Assembly (NCBI GenBank): GCA_950106755.1
Contig: OX467090.1
Coordinates: 15,809,489 to 15,873,488 of the forward strand
DNA: 64,000 bases
Origin: Climacium dendroides
Taxonomy: Eukaryota; Streptophyta; Bryopsida; Hypnales; Climaciaceae
Reading direction: 5' to 3'
The notes beneath the pieces were generated by a model. That model was not told where the DNA came from and searched no databases. It worked only from the letters and a program-made list of their open reading frames with translations. Both the position numbers and the translations under genes were made by a program. Shown here one piece after another: positions 13,727 through 23,437 of this stretch; position 1 is the first letter of the stretch, and each line of letters begins with the position of its first letter.

Positions 13727-14640
13727 TCAATACTGCACATAAAAACTCATAGGAACAATCAAAAGAATTTCACCCGGTAAGGACACTGTGAACCAGAGTG
13801 GTCCCATGGATGACTTCATTGTTAACTGTAGAAATAGAGAATGCACCCACAGGTCCAATAATCGGAGGATTTTGACGTCTACCTTAGTCCTGGGATCGCA
13901 CCTTTCCAGGGTTAACTGCCCACACACAATGAGCTGAAACTTTGGAGCTACTACATAAACTAATGCGTTAAGCTTCTGTTCCAGAGTGCAGTACGTGCAT
14001 GGTTTGTTGCACCCAAAAACTCCCTTGAGTTGAGTCTGTGTTTTCCCCTCTAATTTATTGTCATGGACGACTGAGTAGGTACTCCATAATTGCTCCTCCT
14101 TGCACCCCTTCACCTGGCAAATATGTTGGGGTCCCATAATTTATTTCTTTATTTATTCCTGTTTGTACTTGTTGGCTGACTTTCAGTTGGTGTGGGGTCT
14201 TGAATGAGTGACCTCTTGATTCAGGCTGAATGCCCGCGAGCTGGACTTCTTTGGAGGCTAGCTGCTTCAGCAGTTTCCATCAAGCCATGGAACAAGGCCT
14301 TCGTCATGTGCACAAAGCGCACATCACCACACCAACCATCACTCCGCCCAGCCTTGGCAATCAGTCGTCACTGTGTGCATGCTACTGTTGGAGGGCTCAA
14401 CTCAACTGAAGCAGGTCGCAATGACAATGAGTTGGGTGGAGCAGAGGTGAGGCGAGGCGAGGTGGTGGTTGCCAATTGTACCGCAAATTTTGTTGACTGT
14501 CTCAATAATGCTGCTGGCACTCGAAAAATCAACTGGAGGAACTGTCATTAAGGGGTGGGATGCGACGGGAAGGACGGACCAACTAACTGACTGACTAGCA
14601 GGGCTCACTTGGGCGTATTTAAACTTAACGTATGTTCGCA
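13727..14640. other. Moderately GC-rich repeat-derived block
   Basis: The block has a more even base composition than its flanks and opposing open frames (13727-14137 minus, 14204-14551 plus). The minus frame lies over a repeat module also found at 42304, 50484 and 57249, so it is not a gene. The plus frame (115 residues) has no recognisable domain. I regard the block as transposon-derived. Confidence 0.35.
13809..13915 (+). repeat. Terminal repeat module, copy a
   Basis: A 107-base module starting GATGACTT, with 'tgtagaaa', 'aatgca', 'ggtccaataatc' and 'ctacctta' landmarks, ends in AGGGTTAA. Copies lie at 42304-42412, 50484-50575 and 57249-57355. The constant distance to a terminal TTAA suggests it is one end of a TTAA-bounded repeat. 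Confidence 0.5.
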
Positions 14641-14747
14641 CTTGGTGGTAGTGGATGTTTGCAATGTGAACCCAATCCAGAAGTAGGTCTCAATTTGCTC
14701 CTAAGACCCTCAGTAACAACACTCTCTAACACCAAGTGCGAACATAC
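14630..14747. repeat. Short inverted-repeat element
   Basis: Perfect 18-base inverted arms (GTATGTTCGCACTTGGTG at 14630-14647 and its complement at 14730-14747) enclose 82 bases. It could be a very small MITE or a transcribable hairpin. No clear target duplication. Confidence 0.5.
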
Positions 14748-15002
14748 TATTAGAGGAGTGTAAATGGTTCACTCCACTTCAATGTCAAGGTGGATCAATC
14801 TCCCTCCACGAATGCATTTCGTCCATCACATAAGAATAATACTATTAATAGTGGGATTCATTTTTGACTTTCAGGTGGATGGAATCACAAGTTGTTGTTT
14901 TTTCTCTTTCAGAGAATTTTTGAAATGTTTATTGATTTTCAAAGTTCAATCTTGAAGAAATTTTAAATTTTCATATAAAGTAATAGGCTCTGGAAGCACA
15001 TA

Positions 15003-15102
15003 AGCTCTAAAACTACCCACCACCTTAAATGTATACTATGTGTTCATAGCCTTCAACAATGTACAAAAGTGTACATTTTGGGAGGTGGGCAATTTTAGAG
15101 CC
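15003..15102. repeat. Imperfect inverted repeat
   Basis: AGCTCTAAAACTACCCACC at 15003-15021 pairs imperfectly with a complement at about 15083-15102. The span is 100 bases and the nature unknown. Confidence 0.35.
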
Positions 15103-15419
15103 CTATGCCATTTCAACTTCAAGATTTTATAATTAAATCTACAAAGTTCCAAAAAATTAAAAAAATGACTTGAATTAGATGCCAATTCTACTTGTCTTTC
15201 AAGGAAAATTTACTGAAAATTATTTCAAGAAGCTTAGCCTCTCCAAATTTTAGTTTTAGTTCTTAGATAAGCAATTTATAGACTTATTACCTTAGATTCA
15301 TCTTTGTATCATCTTCAAAACATTCAAAACCATTCACTAAAGGTAGTAACTTCAATCAACATTTTATGTTTTTTTTTTTTTATCCTAGACATAAAATGTT
15401 GTAAACCTAAATTATATTT

Positions 15420-16650
15420 TAGTGTTGATGCCTGCTGTATGAGTGGTCTAGGCGTAAGTACCTTACAACTTCAGAATGTTCCAAACACAGATATCCGGAT
15501 TTACTTGGTTCCAGGAGCTATTCATCCAATTAAATATCAATCCATCTACAATCCTCACACTCTTCCAAATCTTGATTCTATCCGGATTGCAATTTGGATT
15601 TGGTCTATTCCGAAATCTGGAAATAACTCTACCAATTGTTAGTTTTCTATGCCTTTGTTTTACCTTTAGAGGGTCTACTGTTGATCTTTAGAGGGGTAGG
15701 GACTCCACCACTTGTAACTCTCACATACTCTCTACATTCTCAAAACACACAAACACCAAGAACATAGATTGATTCAAAAGGGGGTGGCACCTTCACAACT
15801 TATTGAATGGTTGGATCGGAAAATAGGTCATGCAGGGTTGGTTAGGTCCTCTCTTACTACAATAACGGATCTACATACACTCGGAACTAAGAGAGATTCT
15901 GGTCTTTTAGTTTCTAGTCTGATCATGTGGTTGGCAGACCTTCCAATAAGTTGGAATTTTCCTCTGGTGGTTGCTTATCTCTACATGGAATCCGTCCTGG
16001 ACTTCCAAACTTGCATCCACACCCCTCCTGGGTTCTACTAGATTATTGTTTTGGTAATTTAAAGGCACTGCGTACAAGTCCTCAATCACAAATCCAAATT
16101 CCTCCACCAGTTATCCTCTTAGCTAAGACCCGTTTGCTAAAGATTCGGACTCTCCTTTACTCGTCCCCTTTCACACTCCAACATTCAAATGAACAAGTAG
16201 GAAAAACACGATATGAGAAAACATTCAGAGCGTAAGCTTGGTTGTTCAAATTAAAGAGAGAATGTAAACATAGTAGAATCAACTCAGATGACAAGAGTTG
16301 GAGTGGAAACAAACTTGGACGGAATGGAAGGACAACAAACCTGCCCACCTTTAAAAACCGAAACAAAAGGGGCTCAACAGCCACCACCAAACCAAGGCAA
16401 CAACATAATCAACTATTTCGGATTAATTGGAAAGCCCGTTGGCCAGTTGTCCCACAAAATCCGGAACTCGGGTCCACACACGGAAATCCGTTCTGGAAAA
16501 ACTCACTAACTTAAAACTACCTAACTATCTACCTTTCCGTGTTTTTTTTGAACTACCTCCACCCTTCTCCATTAGCGTGGATAGTCTCCAGGAAGAGGAC
16601 TTTGGAGATGGAGTTGCCTTTGCTACCGACCAGGTTTTGATTATAGGAGC
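15420..16650. other. Likely flank of the gag-like retroelement
   Basis: The base composition is like that of the adjacent gag-like pseudogene, with several 'tccggat' words on both sides of it. Many opposing short frames, none recognisable. I could not find paired LTRs, so the element's limits are unknown. Confidence 0.3.
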
Positions 16651-16653
16651 GGA

Positions 16654-18522
16654 TCAAGTTGTCTTAGATGACTCGAATTCTTCTTCTTCCTCAGTTTCTA
16701 TCTCGTCACTCCCGGCGGACTCCTCCTCGGATTCTTCAATTTCCTGAATCTCCAAATCGTCCTCTTCTAGTGAGTAATCTATCAGATTTACTATGGTGTT
16801 GTCTTTCTTTGGTGCCGGAGTTGATGTTGCTTGGACCATGTGTGTGAAGTTTTCCAGAAAGGCCCGAGTCAAATTTGTTATGGCTCATATCTGTCCAGCC
16901 AAGTCAATGCAAAGCGGAATGGGTGGCATCTTGAAAGACCTTTGTGAATTTCGAACACCCAACGGATCAAAGGTCCTTGTCTGTACTGGACTTGGTTTCA
17001 GAATCGATCACTTGACTGATCTGTGTGGCATCTTCTCTTTTTCTTTCAGAATCAGTGTTGGGCTTGGGGAAGGATTCCTAGGTTGATCTTTCCGCAGTGA
17101 AGGCAAAGAGGCGAAAGCCTATTGGATGAGGACCAGCGGTGTCGACACTTGCTAAATCGGATCCTGTAGACCTGGAAACGGAACGACGGGTACCTCTAGA
17201 AATGATGACAGATCCAGGGCCTTTTCATGATCGATGTTCTACGACAATAAATGCAACTCCTTTAGTACTGCCTCCATCTGTGCTTCGAAGTTGATTAGGA
17301 TCGTTACTACCTTTGATCCGGTTATATGATCGTCTGCGATTAATTTGGCGTTAAAGGGTTTGGCCTTCAACATCATATCTCCCGCGTACAAAATCGTCTT
17401 CTTCAGGTTCCGAACGACTTTGAGAGCTTCCGACTCCCTCTATCATGCCGTACTCGGCTCCTTTTCCATCGAGCCCAACTGAGTTCTAAGGTCGTTGTGC
17501 TCCTTCTTTAGATTCCGGATGTGTCCTTCCTTCTCCTACAGCACATCCGGTCCCAATCTTTGCTTGATTTCTTTGATGATGCAATCCAACTCAATGCCTC
17601 CTAGTGCCTCGCAAACCTTGAGGACGCCAGCTGCCATTCCATCATATGTCTTTTTAGCTTGGCACAACCACTAGATCTCATTCTCGAAAAGATCCCTTTC
17701 TTGCACCGGAATTTGGCTGGACTCTACTCCGTCTGGCACAGACAACTTTTCACGTGAAGTCGGATCTGTCGACTTCCTTCGATGTTTGGTGGGTTCTTCT
17801 TTTACTTCTGGAACATCCTCCTCTAGATCCGACTGCAGATGCTCTGACCCGTACTCTTTTGTGAGCTCGTATTGCAGAATCACTGATCCGGTCTGATACG
17901 CCACCATCTCCGGATTAATTAGTACCTCGTTATTGTGATAGAGATGAAAGAGGTAGGGATTGATTGGACTGAATTTGCTCTGTGAGACATTATCCGCTAG
18001 TTTTGCCACTACTGCCCCGATTACTTGACTCCAATTGATTGGTTGATCCTCCAGGGTTTCAAAGATGGTATTGGCCATTGTGACCGTAACCCAGATAGTT
18101 TTTTCCGGATACAGGAGTGGAATTAAAAATTCCAATACTCGTTTATGCCTAGTGTCCCTACAGTCACTAATAGCATATCTCTCTTTTGGATGAGCCAGGT
18201 TCCGAAACTTTCTAATGGCATACTTATCCACCCGGGAAGCGAATCCGTATTTGGCTTTTGTAAACCCATAAACCTCTACCTACATATTCGAGGTCTAGAT
18301 TATGGGTTGCCCCCTTACAATCCTCTCATATTGATTTGCAACTCCCTTGATGAGTTCCTGAACCATTACCTCATTCTTGAGACTCCACGGTCTCTATATA
18401 AATCTTAGACATTTCATTCTAGCCAGGTCTTCATCTAACAATCTCCGGTCATCTTGATTAGAGGGAATGGCCGGAATGACCATTCGGGCTACGATTGTAG
18501 GCTTCCGAACTCTAGTAGCCAT
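16654..18522 (-). pseudogene. Gag-like retroelement ORF with 12 in-frame stops
   Basis: One minus-strand frame runs 623 codons from the ATG at 18522-18520 to a TGA at 16656-16654. The uninterrupted parts are 18231-17671 (186 codons) and 16872-16654 (72 codons), both in the same frame. In between and upstream I count 12 in-frame stops (nine TAG, three TGA, no TAA) and no net frameshift. The N-terminal third contains a stretch reading DKYAIRKFRNLAHPKERYA, then VLEFLIPLLYPEK and a hydrophobic PINPYLFHLYHNN segment. The C-terminal part is acidic and Ser/Pro-rich, ending in a run of Glu. There are no protease, RT or integrase motifs. I think it is a gag-type ORF of a non-autonomous LTR retroelement of a kind common in gymnosperms. 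That family assignment is from memory and unverified. Confidence 0.55.
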
Positions 18523-18987
18523 AACAAAAATTGTCTAATCCAATGCAATCGGCACCAACCTCGCTTTTCTCTCCCTAACACGGATCCTATCTCACCACTC
18601 TTTCACTCAGCTAACCACGTGTGAAATCGTGTGAACAAGAGAGAGGGAAAAAACAAGGGTGGCGGTGAGCTTAAGTACATGATGGCTTTCCAACGTTCCC
18701 AAGGAAAATGGGTTCCAGACCATTCCCGTAATGGTTCTCTAGTCCCCCTAGGCCGAAACCTAAAAAATCGTAGGTTCTCTGAATTTGATACTTCCGGTTT
18801 CCATCCCCAGTTTTGTCTAGTTCCATCACACCATAGTTTCCGGATACTGACTATCCAAAGTTTGGCACTTATTATTCCTATTTTTTCTACATCTAAGAAA
18901 AAGTTGAAAAATTCTACACTTCCTTAATCCTATTCTATCATATTTCCTACTTGTTTGAGTTCCATGTATTCCCACAATGCCTACCAA
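18523..18987. other. Leader side of the gag-like ORF
   Basis: This is upstream of the pseudogene's ATG when read on the minus strand. It contains a 'tttccggat' word also seen downstream of the ORF. I could not identify a primer-binding site or LTR boundary. Confidence 0.3.
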
Positions 18988-19159
18988 CACTAGTAGAAAA
19001 CGCTGAAATTTCTGTTGTTTCGGTGACGTTGTTTTGGTCACCGAACAACAGATTTCTGCTGAAATTAACATATTTCTGTTAATTTCAGCAGAAATCTGTT
19101 GTTCGGTGACCAAAACAACGTCACCGAAACAACAGAAATTTCAGCGTTTTCTACTAGTG
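18988..19159. mobile_element. Perfectly palindromic CACTA MITE (172 bp), TSD CAA
   Basis: The ends are CACTAGTAGAAAA and TTTTCTACTAGTG. The two 83-base arms are exact reverse complements separated by a six-base loop (TATTTC). The three bases on either side, CAA at 18985-18987 and 19160-19162, are identical. CACTA ends plus a 3-bp target duplication are the hallmark of the En/Spm (CACTA) superfamily. Each arm also contains a GGTGAC...GTCACC sub-palindrome. Perfect arms suggest a recent insertion. The near-identical open frames on the two strands here are a by-product of the palindrome. Confidence 0.88.
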
Positions 19160-19723
19160 CAATGTTGTAATGTTGGTATTGATAGTGAACAAAATTTCAA
19201 TGCATTCACCTCTAAGTTGTTCTATTACTTTAAATTCAATTTGTCTTTTTCTCCTAACAAACCCACTACATTCAATGCATAAGTAGAATTTCATTCAATA
19301 GTAGAATGAAGGTCTCTAGACACCATGTAGACTATTGAGATGAAGGAAGGGAACATTGATTCAATCAATACTTCTAGGTGGTGTTCAAAGTTGTCATTGG
19401 CAATTGCCCCTTGGTGGACATGCATTGTACTCCTACTTTGTGCGGCCTAATACTACTGTCCTTATTTTGGATGTGTCTTTGATTGATACTTAGGGATTTA
19501 ATATTCTGCAAATTGCTTCCTACATTTGTTTTGAATATGTTGGGACAATTTATTGTTGGAAGGGGATGTTATATAAGTTGACAATTCATCTAAATGAAAA
19601 TTTAGTGGTCAAACAATAACAATTGTACATTTAGAAGTTTATAGGACAACATTCCAAACCTTCTAAACAAATGAATTCAATGCATGCACTAATTTCTCTA
19701 CCAAAGGACTATTACTATTTGTT
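19160..19723. other. Spacer, nothing recognised
   Basis: No gene or repeat structure seen between the palindromic MITE and the next TTAA-bounded repeat. Confidence 0.4.
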
Positions 19724-20665
19724 TTAACCCCTAAAGGACCATTGTCCCTTCGGGGGACAAATTGGATTTCGGGCAGGTACCTACGGGCTGAAATTTTGTC
19801 ATGATTTTTTGAAACTTTTTTTGAAGATAGAAAAACTAATGAGCTTTGTGGGAATATAATTTTTTTCACATTTGGTGCCAGGAAACAAAAGTTATGACCA
19901 AATAAGCTCAAAGTAGGGGACGGGGGGCAGTCCGGGCAGCAAAAAAAAATTTGAAAAATTTTGAATTTTTCTTTCTTGGATTTTTTTTCTTGTAGATTAT
20001 ATTTTTGTCTGCATGGGAAGCTTTGATTCATTCCATTTGGACTTATTATGAGAAAGTTATGGACAATCTTGTTTATCGGGCAGTTATAGCATCTTCCTGA
20101 AAAAATAACTTATAGAATTCATTTCTGAATGCAATTTTTACAATTTTTCTAAAAAAAAAATTTTACATGATTTTGTTTGCTTGCTAGAACAATCTCACCA
20201 TTGGGATTAGTGCATTTTAATTCCATCTTAAAGATATTAATAATTTAGATTTTCCTTCATTCTCATACCTACTTCTACTTAACAATTTTTTTAAGCATGA
20301 AAATTAATCTTTTTCTTAAAATTTTCTTTTTTTCTAGATTCTCAACTCAATTTCCCATAATAAGGATTTAAAGCTCAAAACTCTGTAGTGCAAAAAATTT
20401 AAGTTAAAAAAGTTCAAAGTCAAATAATCCAGTCCCGCAAGGTGCTGAAAAAATTGTTTTTTTCACTTTAAACGCAAATATCTTTTAATCTATGTGGTCA
20501 AAATTTCTGAAATTTTTTCCACACATTTCCATACTAGTAAGGTATAAGATCCGATGGTTGGATGTGCAAAAAAAATAGTTTTCAAATTTTTTTACTCTTT
20601 GCTACAGAAATGGCAGTTTTGAGTGTTTTTTGGCAGAAATAAGGCCTTGGTCCTTTAGGGGTTAA
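19724..20665 (+). mobile_element. TTAA-bounded repeat, copy 3 (942 bp)
   Basis: The termini are TTAA-CCCCTAAAGGACCA and its exact inverse, TGGTCCTTTAGGGG-TTAA, an 18-base match including TTAA. The interior is collinear with copy 4 (31777-32703). TTAA with CCC-starting inverted repeats is the signature of the piggyBac superfamily. A PIF/Harbinger reading (TWA duplication) is possible. The minus-strand frame at 19663-20031 overlaps the left end and has no recognisable domain. Confidence 0.68.
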
Positions 20666-21694
20666 ATTGCAATACAAGTGGTAGAATGCTACAATGCTAA
20701 TTCATATTGCAATGTCTTGTATATACAAGTCATTGGTTGTAATGCACTACAATACAAAACTCCACCATATGACATTGCCATAACACTTCTTCAATACTTC
20801 TACTCCTAATCTACAACAAGTAGTATGCACTATCAAGAAAAGAAGCTACTATATTTTGCTCAAATATCTTTTTTTCATTTAATGTATAGAATTCTTTGCC
20901 TAGTCAGGATGACTACCCTGAGCACCATTGGTGCATTGTGATGATCTTCTTAAAACAATAGACACCCCCAAGATTAGCACTTTTTGTACTTGCACGACAT
21001 GTTTGCCCTCTTGGCATAATGGTTTAAGTCTTCACCTTCCAACTCATTCCCACCTTATTTTGCACCATTGCTTCCTTGTGATCTAGATGTAAGGTAATTT
21101 GCCTATGACAGCCCAAATGGGAGCCATCTCATCACAAACAAAATTGTACTAATTGTGTACATTCCAGTTTTTGAAATGTGCATTACTAGAAAAAATTTGC
21201 CTGTGGTGAGATGACTCTCATTTGGGCTGTCATAGACTAATTTAGAATGTATACAAGGCTTGGGTATGCAATTGGAAGCAAAAGGAAGCGGAGTTAATCC
21301 ACATGCGGGATAGTATGCTCAGGATATGGCTTCTTTGCAACCTTTATTCTTAGATTTTAGCTTTGTCACTTTGGATCTCCAACATTGCTAGCTATTATGT
21401 CCATTGTTGTGGTGTGTATCTCATCAACAATATATCTATAAATTCATTAAGATTGTTCATAGTGTTATAAAGAGTTTGCTCCAATGGAAGCTTATCTCTA
21501 CTTTAGCCCAATGGAAATGGTATAAGATGTCTACTAATGTCTTCAAGCATCTATTGGATAGAGATATGTACATGGTACTTATTTCTAGGGACAAGCCCAT
21601 AGGCCTCTTCATTGGTAATTGGGTTTGCAAAGGGGATTCTTCTATAGAGCTTGATTGCTATACACCCTAATTCAAATATCTTTAAACACCATTT
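20666..21694. other. Spacer with a short inverted repeat
   Basis: Arms of about 38 bases at 21103-21140 and 21199-21236 (core 'gacagcccaaatg') form an imperfect inverted repeat. A frame at 21404-21670 (88 codons) has no recognisable family and I do not call it. Confidence 0.35.
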
Positions 21695-21968
21695 GGAAAA
21701 ATTTCAGCCTTGGAAGGGGCCGTTAAGAGTTCTTTTTTGGCCCCCCCGCAGTGCAAATACAAAAAAAATTTAAAAAAAAATTCTTTTGGAAAAAAATATT
21801 TAAAAAATATTTAATTTTTAAAAAAAATCATCAATATGACATGGCACTATTAGTGCCATGTCAGATTCTGAATTATAAAAAATAATTTTTTTTTTAATCT
21901 GATTTTTTTCTCTAATTGCACCGCAGGAGTGCAAAACTTGTAGCCCCTTCCAGGGCTGAAATTTTTCC
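21695..21968. mobile_element. MITE with 26-base terminal inverted repeats (274 bp)
   Basis: The left terminus GGAAAAATTTCAGCC continues to 'ggaaggggc'. The right terminus mirrors it with one or two mismatches. A GACATGGCACT / AGTGCCATGTC palindrome sits at the centre (about 21838-21862), and 'gcagtgcaaa' / 'gcaggagtgca' words flank it symmetrically. Non-coding. The target duplication is unclear, so the superfamily is open. Confidence 0.62.
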
Positions 21969-22751
21969 TAATGCTTTCGTGAGTTTCAAAATCTCCTACA
22001 CATGCGAAATTTGTATTTTCACCTTTTTAATTGAATCATGCATCTTAATAGAGGAACTTCTACTTTGAACTTCTAACATTTGTCCCTCACATTGTCTAGC
22101 GGAGCAAGTTGTACTTTAATTGAATTCACATATTTTGGTGTGACAAGCAATTGTGGATTCTATAATATAAAACAAAAGACAAAACCAAATTTGATTTTCT
22201 AAGTAAATTGAAGGGACTTCCTTGATGGGATCCATGGGTGCCATTAATGCTATATCACTTTGTAGCCATAGAAGAACACATTGATTGCTACATTCATAAA
22301 AAATAGCACAAAAGAATATCACAACAAATGCTGGGACTTATGATTTATGCTAACCTTTGTCGGCTCAACACCTCCAATGCACCAAGTAGGAAAGACTATC
22401 ATCATCTCCGGCAAGTGAACAAATCGATGTTGTAGTGCATGGGTGACTGCAAAAAACACTTATATTATTTTCCGTTACATGGAAGTGGTTTTTTAGCATG
22501 AGTATTGCAAAAATGATCCAATGAACATGAAATTCATAATGAAGGCTTCTATAGCAATTGTTAACAACTTAACATACTTGGATTTTTTTTCTATTTAAAA
22601 ATAATAATTTAGTAGTTAGAGTGAATTTTGAATATATATATATATATATCATATGCAACTCTAAAGCATATTTTGGGGTTCTTAGTACTATTTGATATCC
22701 ATTGTAATGAATTTAGAGCTTAGATTTGGTAAGCATGCTGTTATAAATAAT

Positions 22752-22970
22752 GTACACCTTTCAAGGTGGGGAATTTTGATAAAATACTATATAGTGTTGA
22801 ATAGTATTTCAAGTACTATATAGCAATACTTCTATAGCAATTTTGATAAAGTACTATATTTCAAGTACTATATAGCAATACTAAGAGGAATAACCTAAAT
22901 ACACCTTTCAAGGTGGGGAATTTTGATAAAGTACTATATTTCAAGTACTATATAGTGTTGAATAGCATTG
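22752..22970. repeat. Direct duplication with 148-base period
   Basis: A unit starting TACACCTTTCAAGGTGGGG recurs at 22900, with shared 'tactatat' and 'tcaagtactatatag' words inside. It is a local tandem duplication. Confidence 0.65.
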
Positions 22971-23101
22971 GTAGAGGCCAAATCACAAAGGTAGATGACA
23001 TTTCCCATCAGAAAATTGATAAATAGACTTCATCATCCATCCTTGTCAACCAAAGATAAATATACATATATTGTCTAGACTATAGGTCCACAATCACATC
23101 T

Positions 23102-23437
23102 ATGGGCCATATTTTTTGTTCCATTCCTTTAGTAGTACTTATAGTACTCGTAATTTCTATAGTATTGATTGCTAAAAAATTCAAAATGCAACAAATAGTA
23201 CAAGTGTCTCTTGCAATCACCTTGCCTATAGTTGGACTAGGGTGTGCCTTAGCCCTAGTGGTGACTCCCCTTCAGTTAATATTTGATGATATTTGCCAAC
23301 TATTACAAGGAACCAACATGTTAGTGTTATTTCCTTTTGGGTGCAATGATGAATTCTGTTGTAGAAATAACATTTACTACTATAAACTACATTTTCCACA
23401 AATAATAAAAAATTTCAATTGCAAAATGAAAATCTAG
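23102..23437 (+). other. Unassigned ORF with two hydrophobic segments
   Basis: An ATG frame of 111 codons. Residues about 6-24 and 34-55 are strongly hydrophobic, compatible with two membrane segments, and a CNDEFCC cluster follows. I do not recognise a family and there are no neighbours of coding character. In AT-rich DNA hydrophobic frames arise by chance, so this is only a weak candidate. Confidence 0.13.

Noticed and set aside
18826..19282. Mirrored frames both containing MVTEQQISAEIN
   Set aside because: They arise from the perfect palindrome, which reads the same on both strands.
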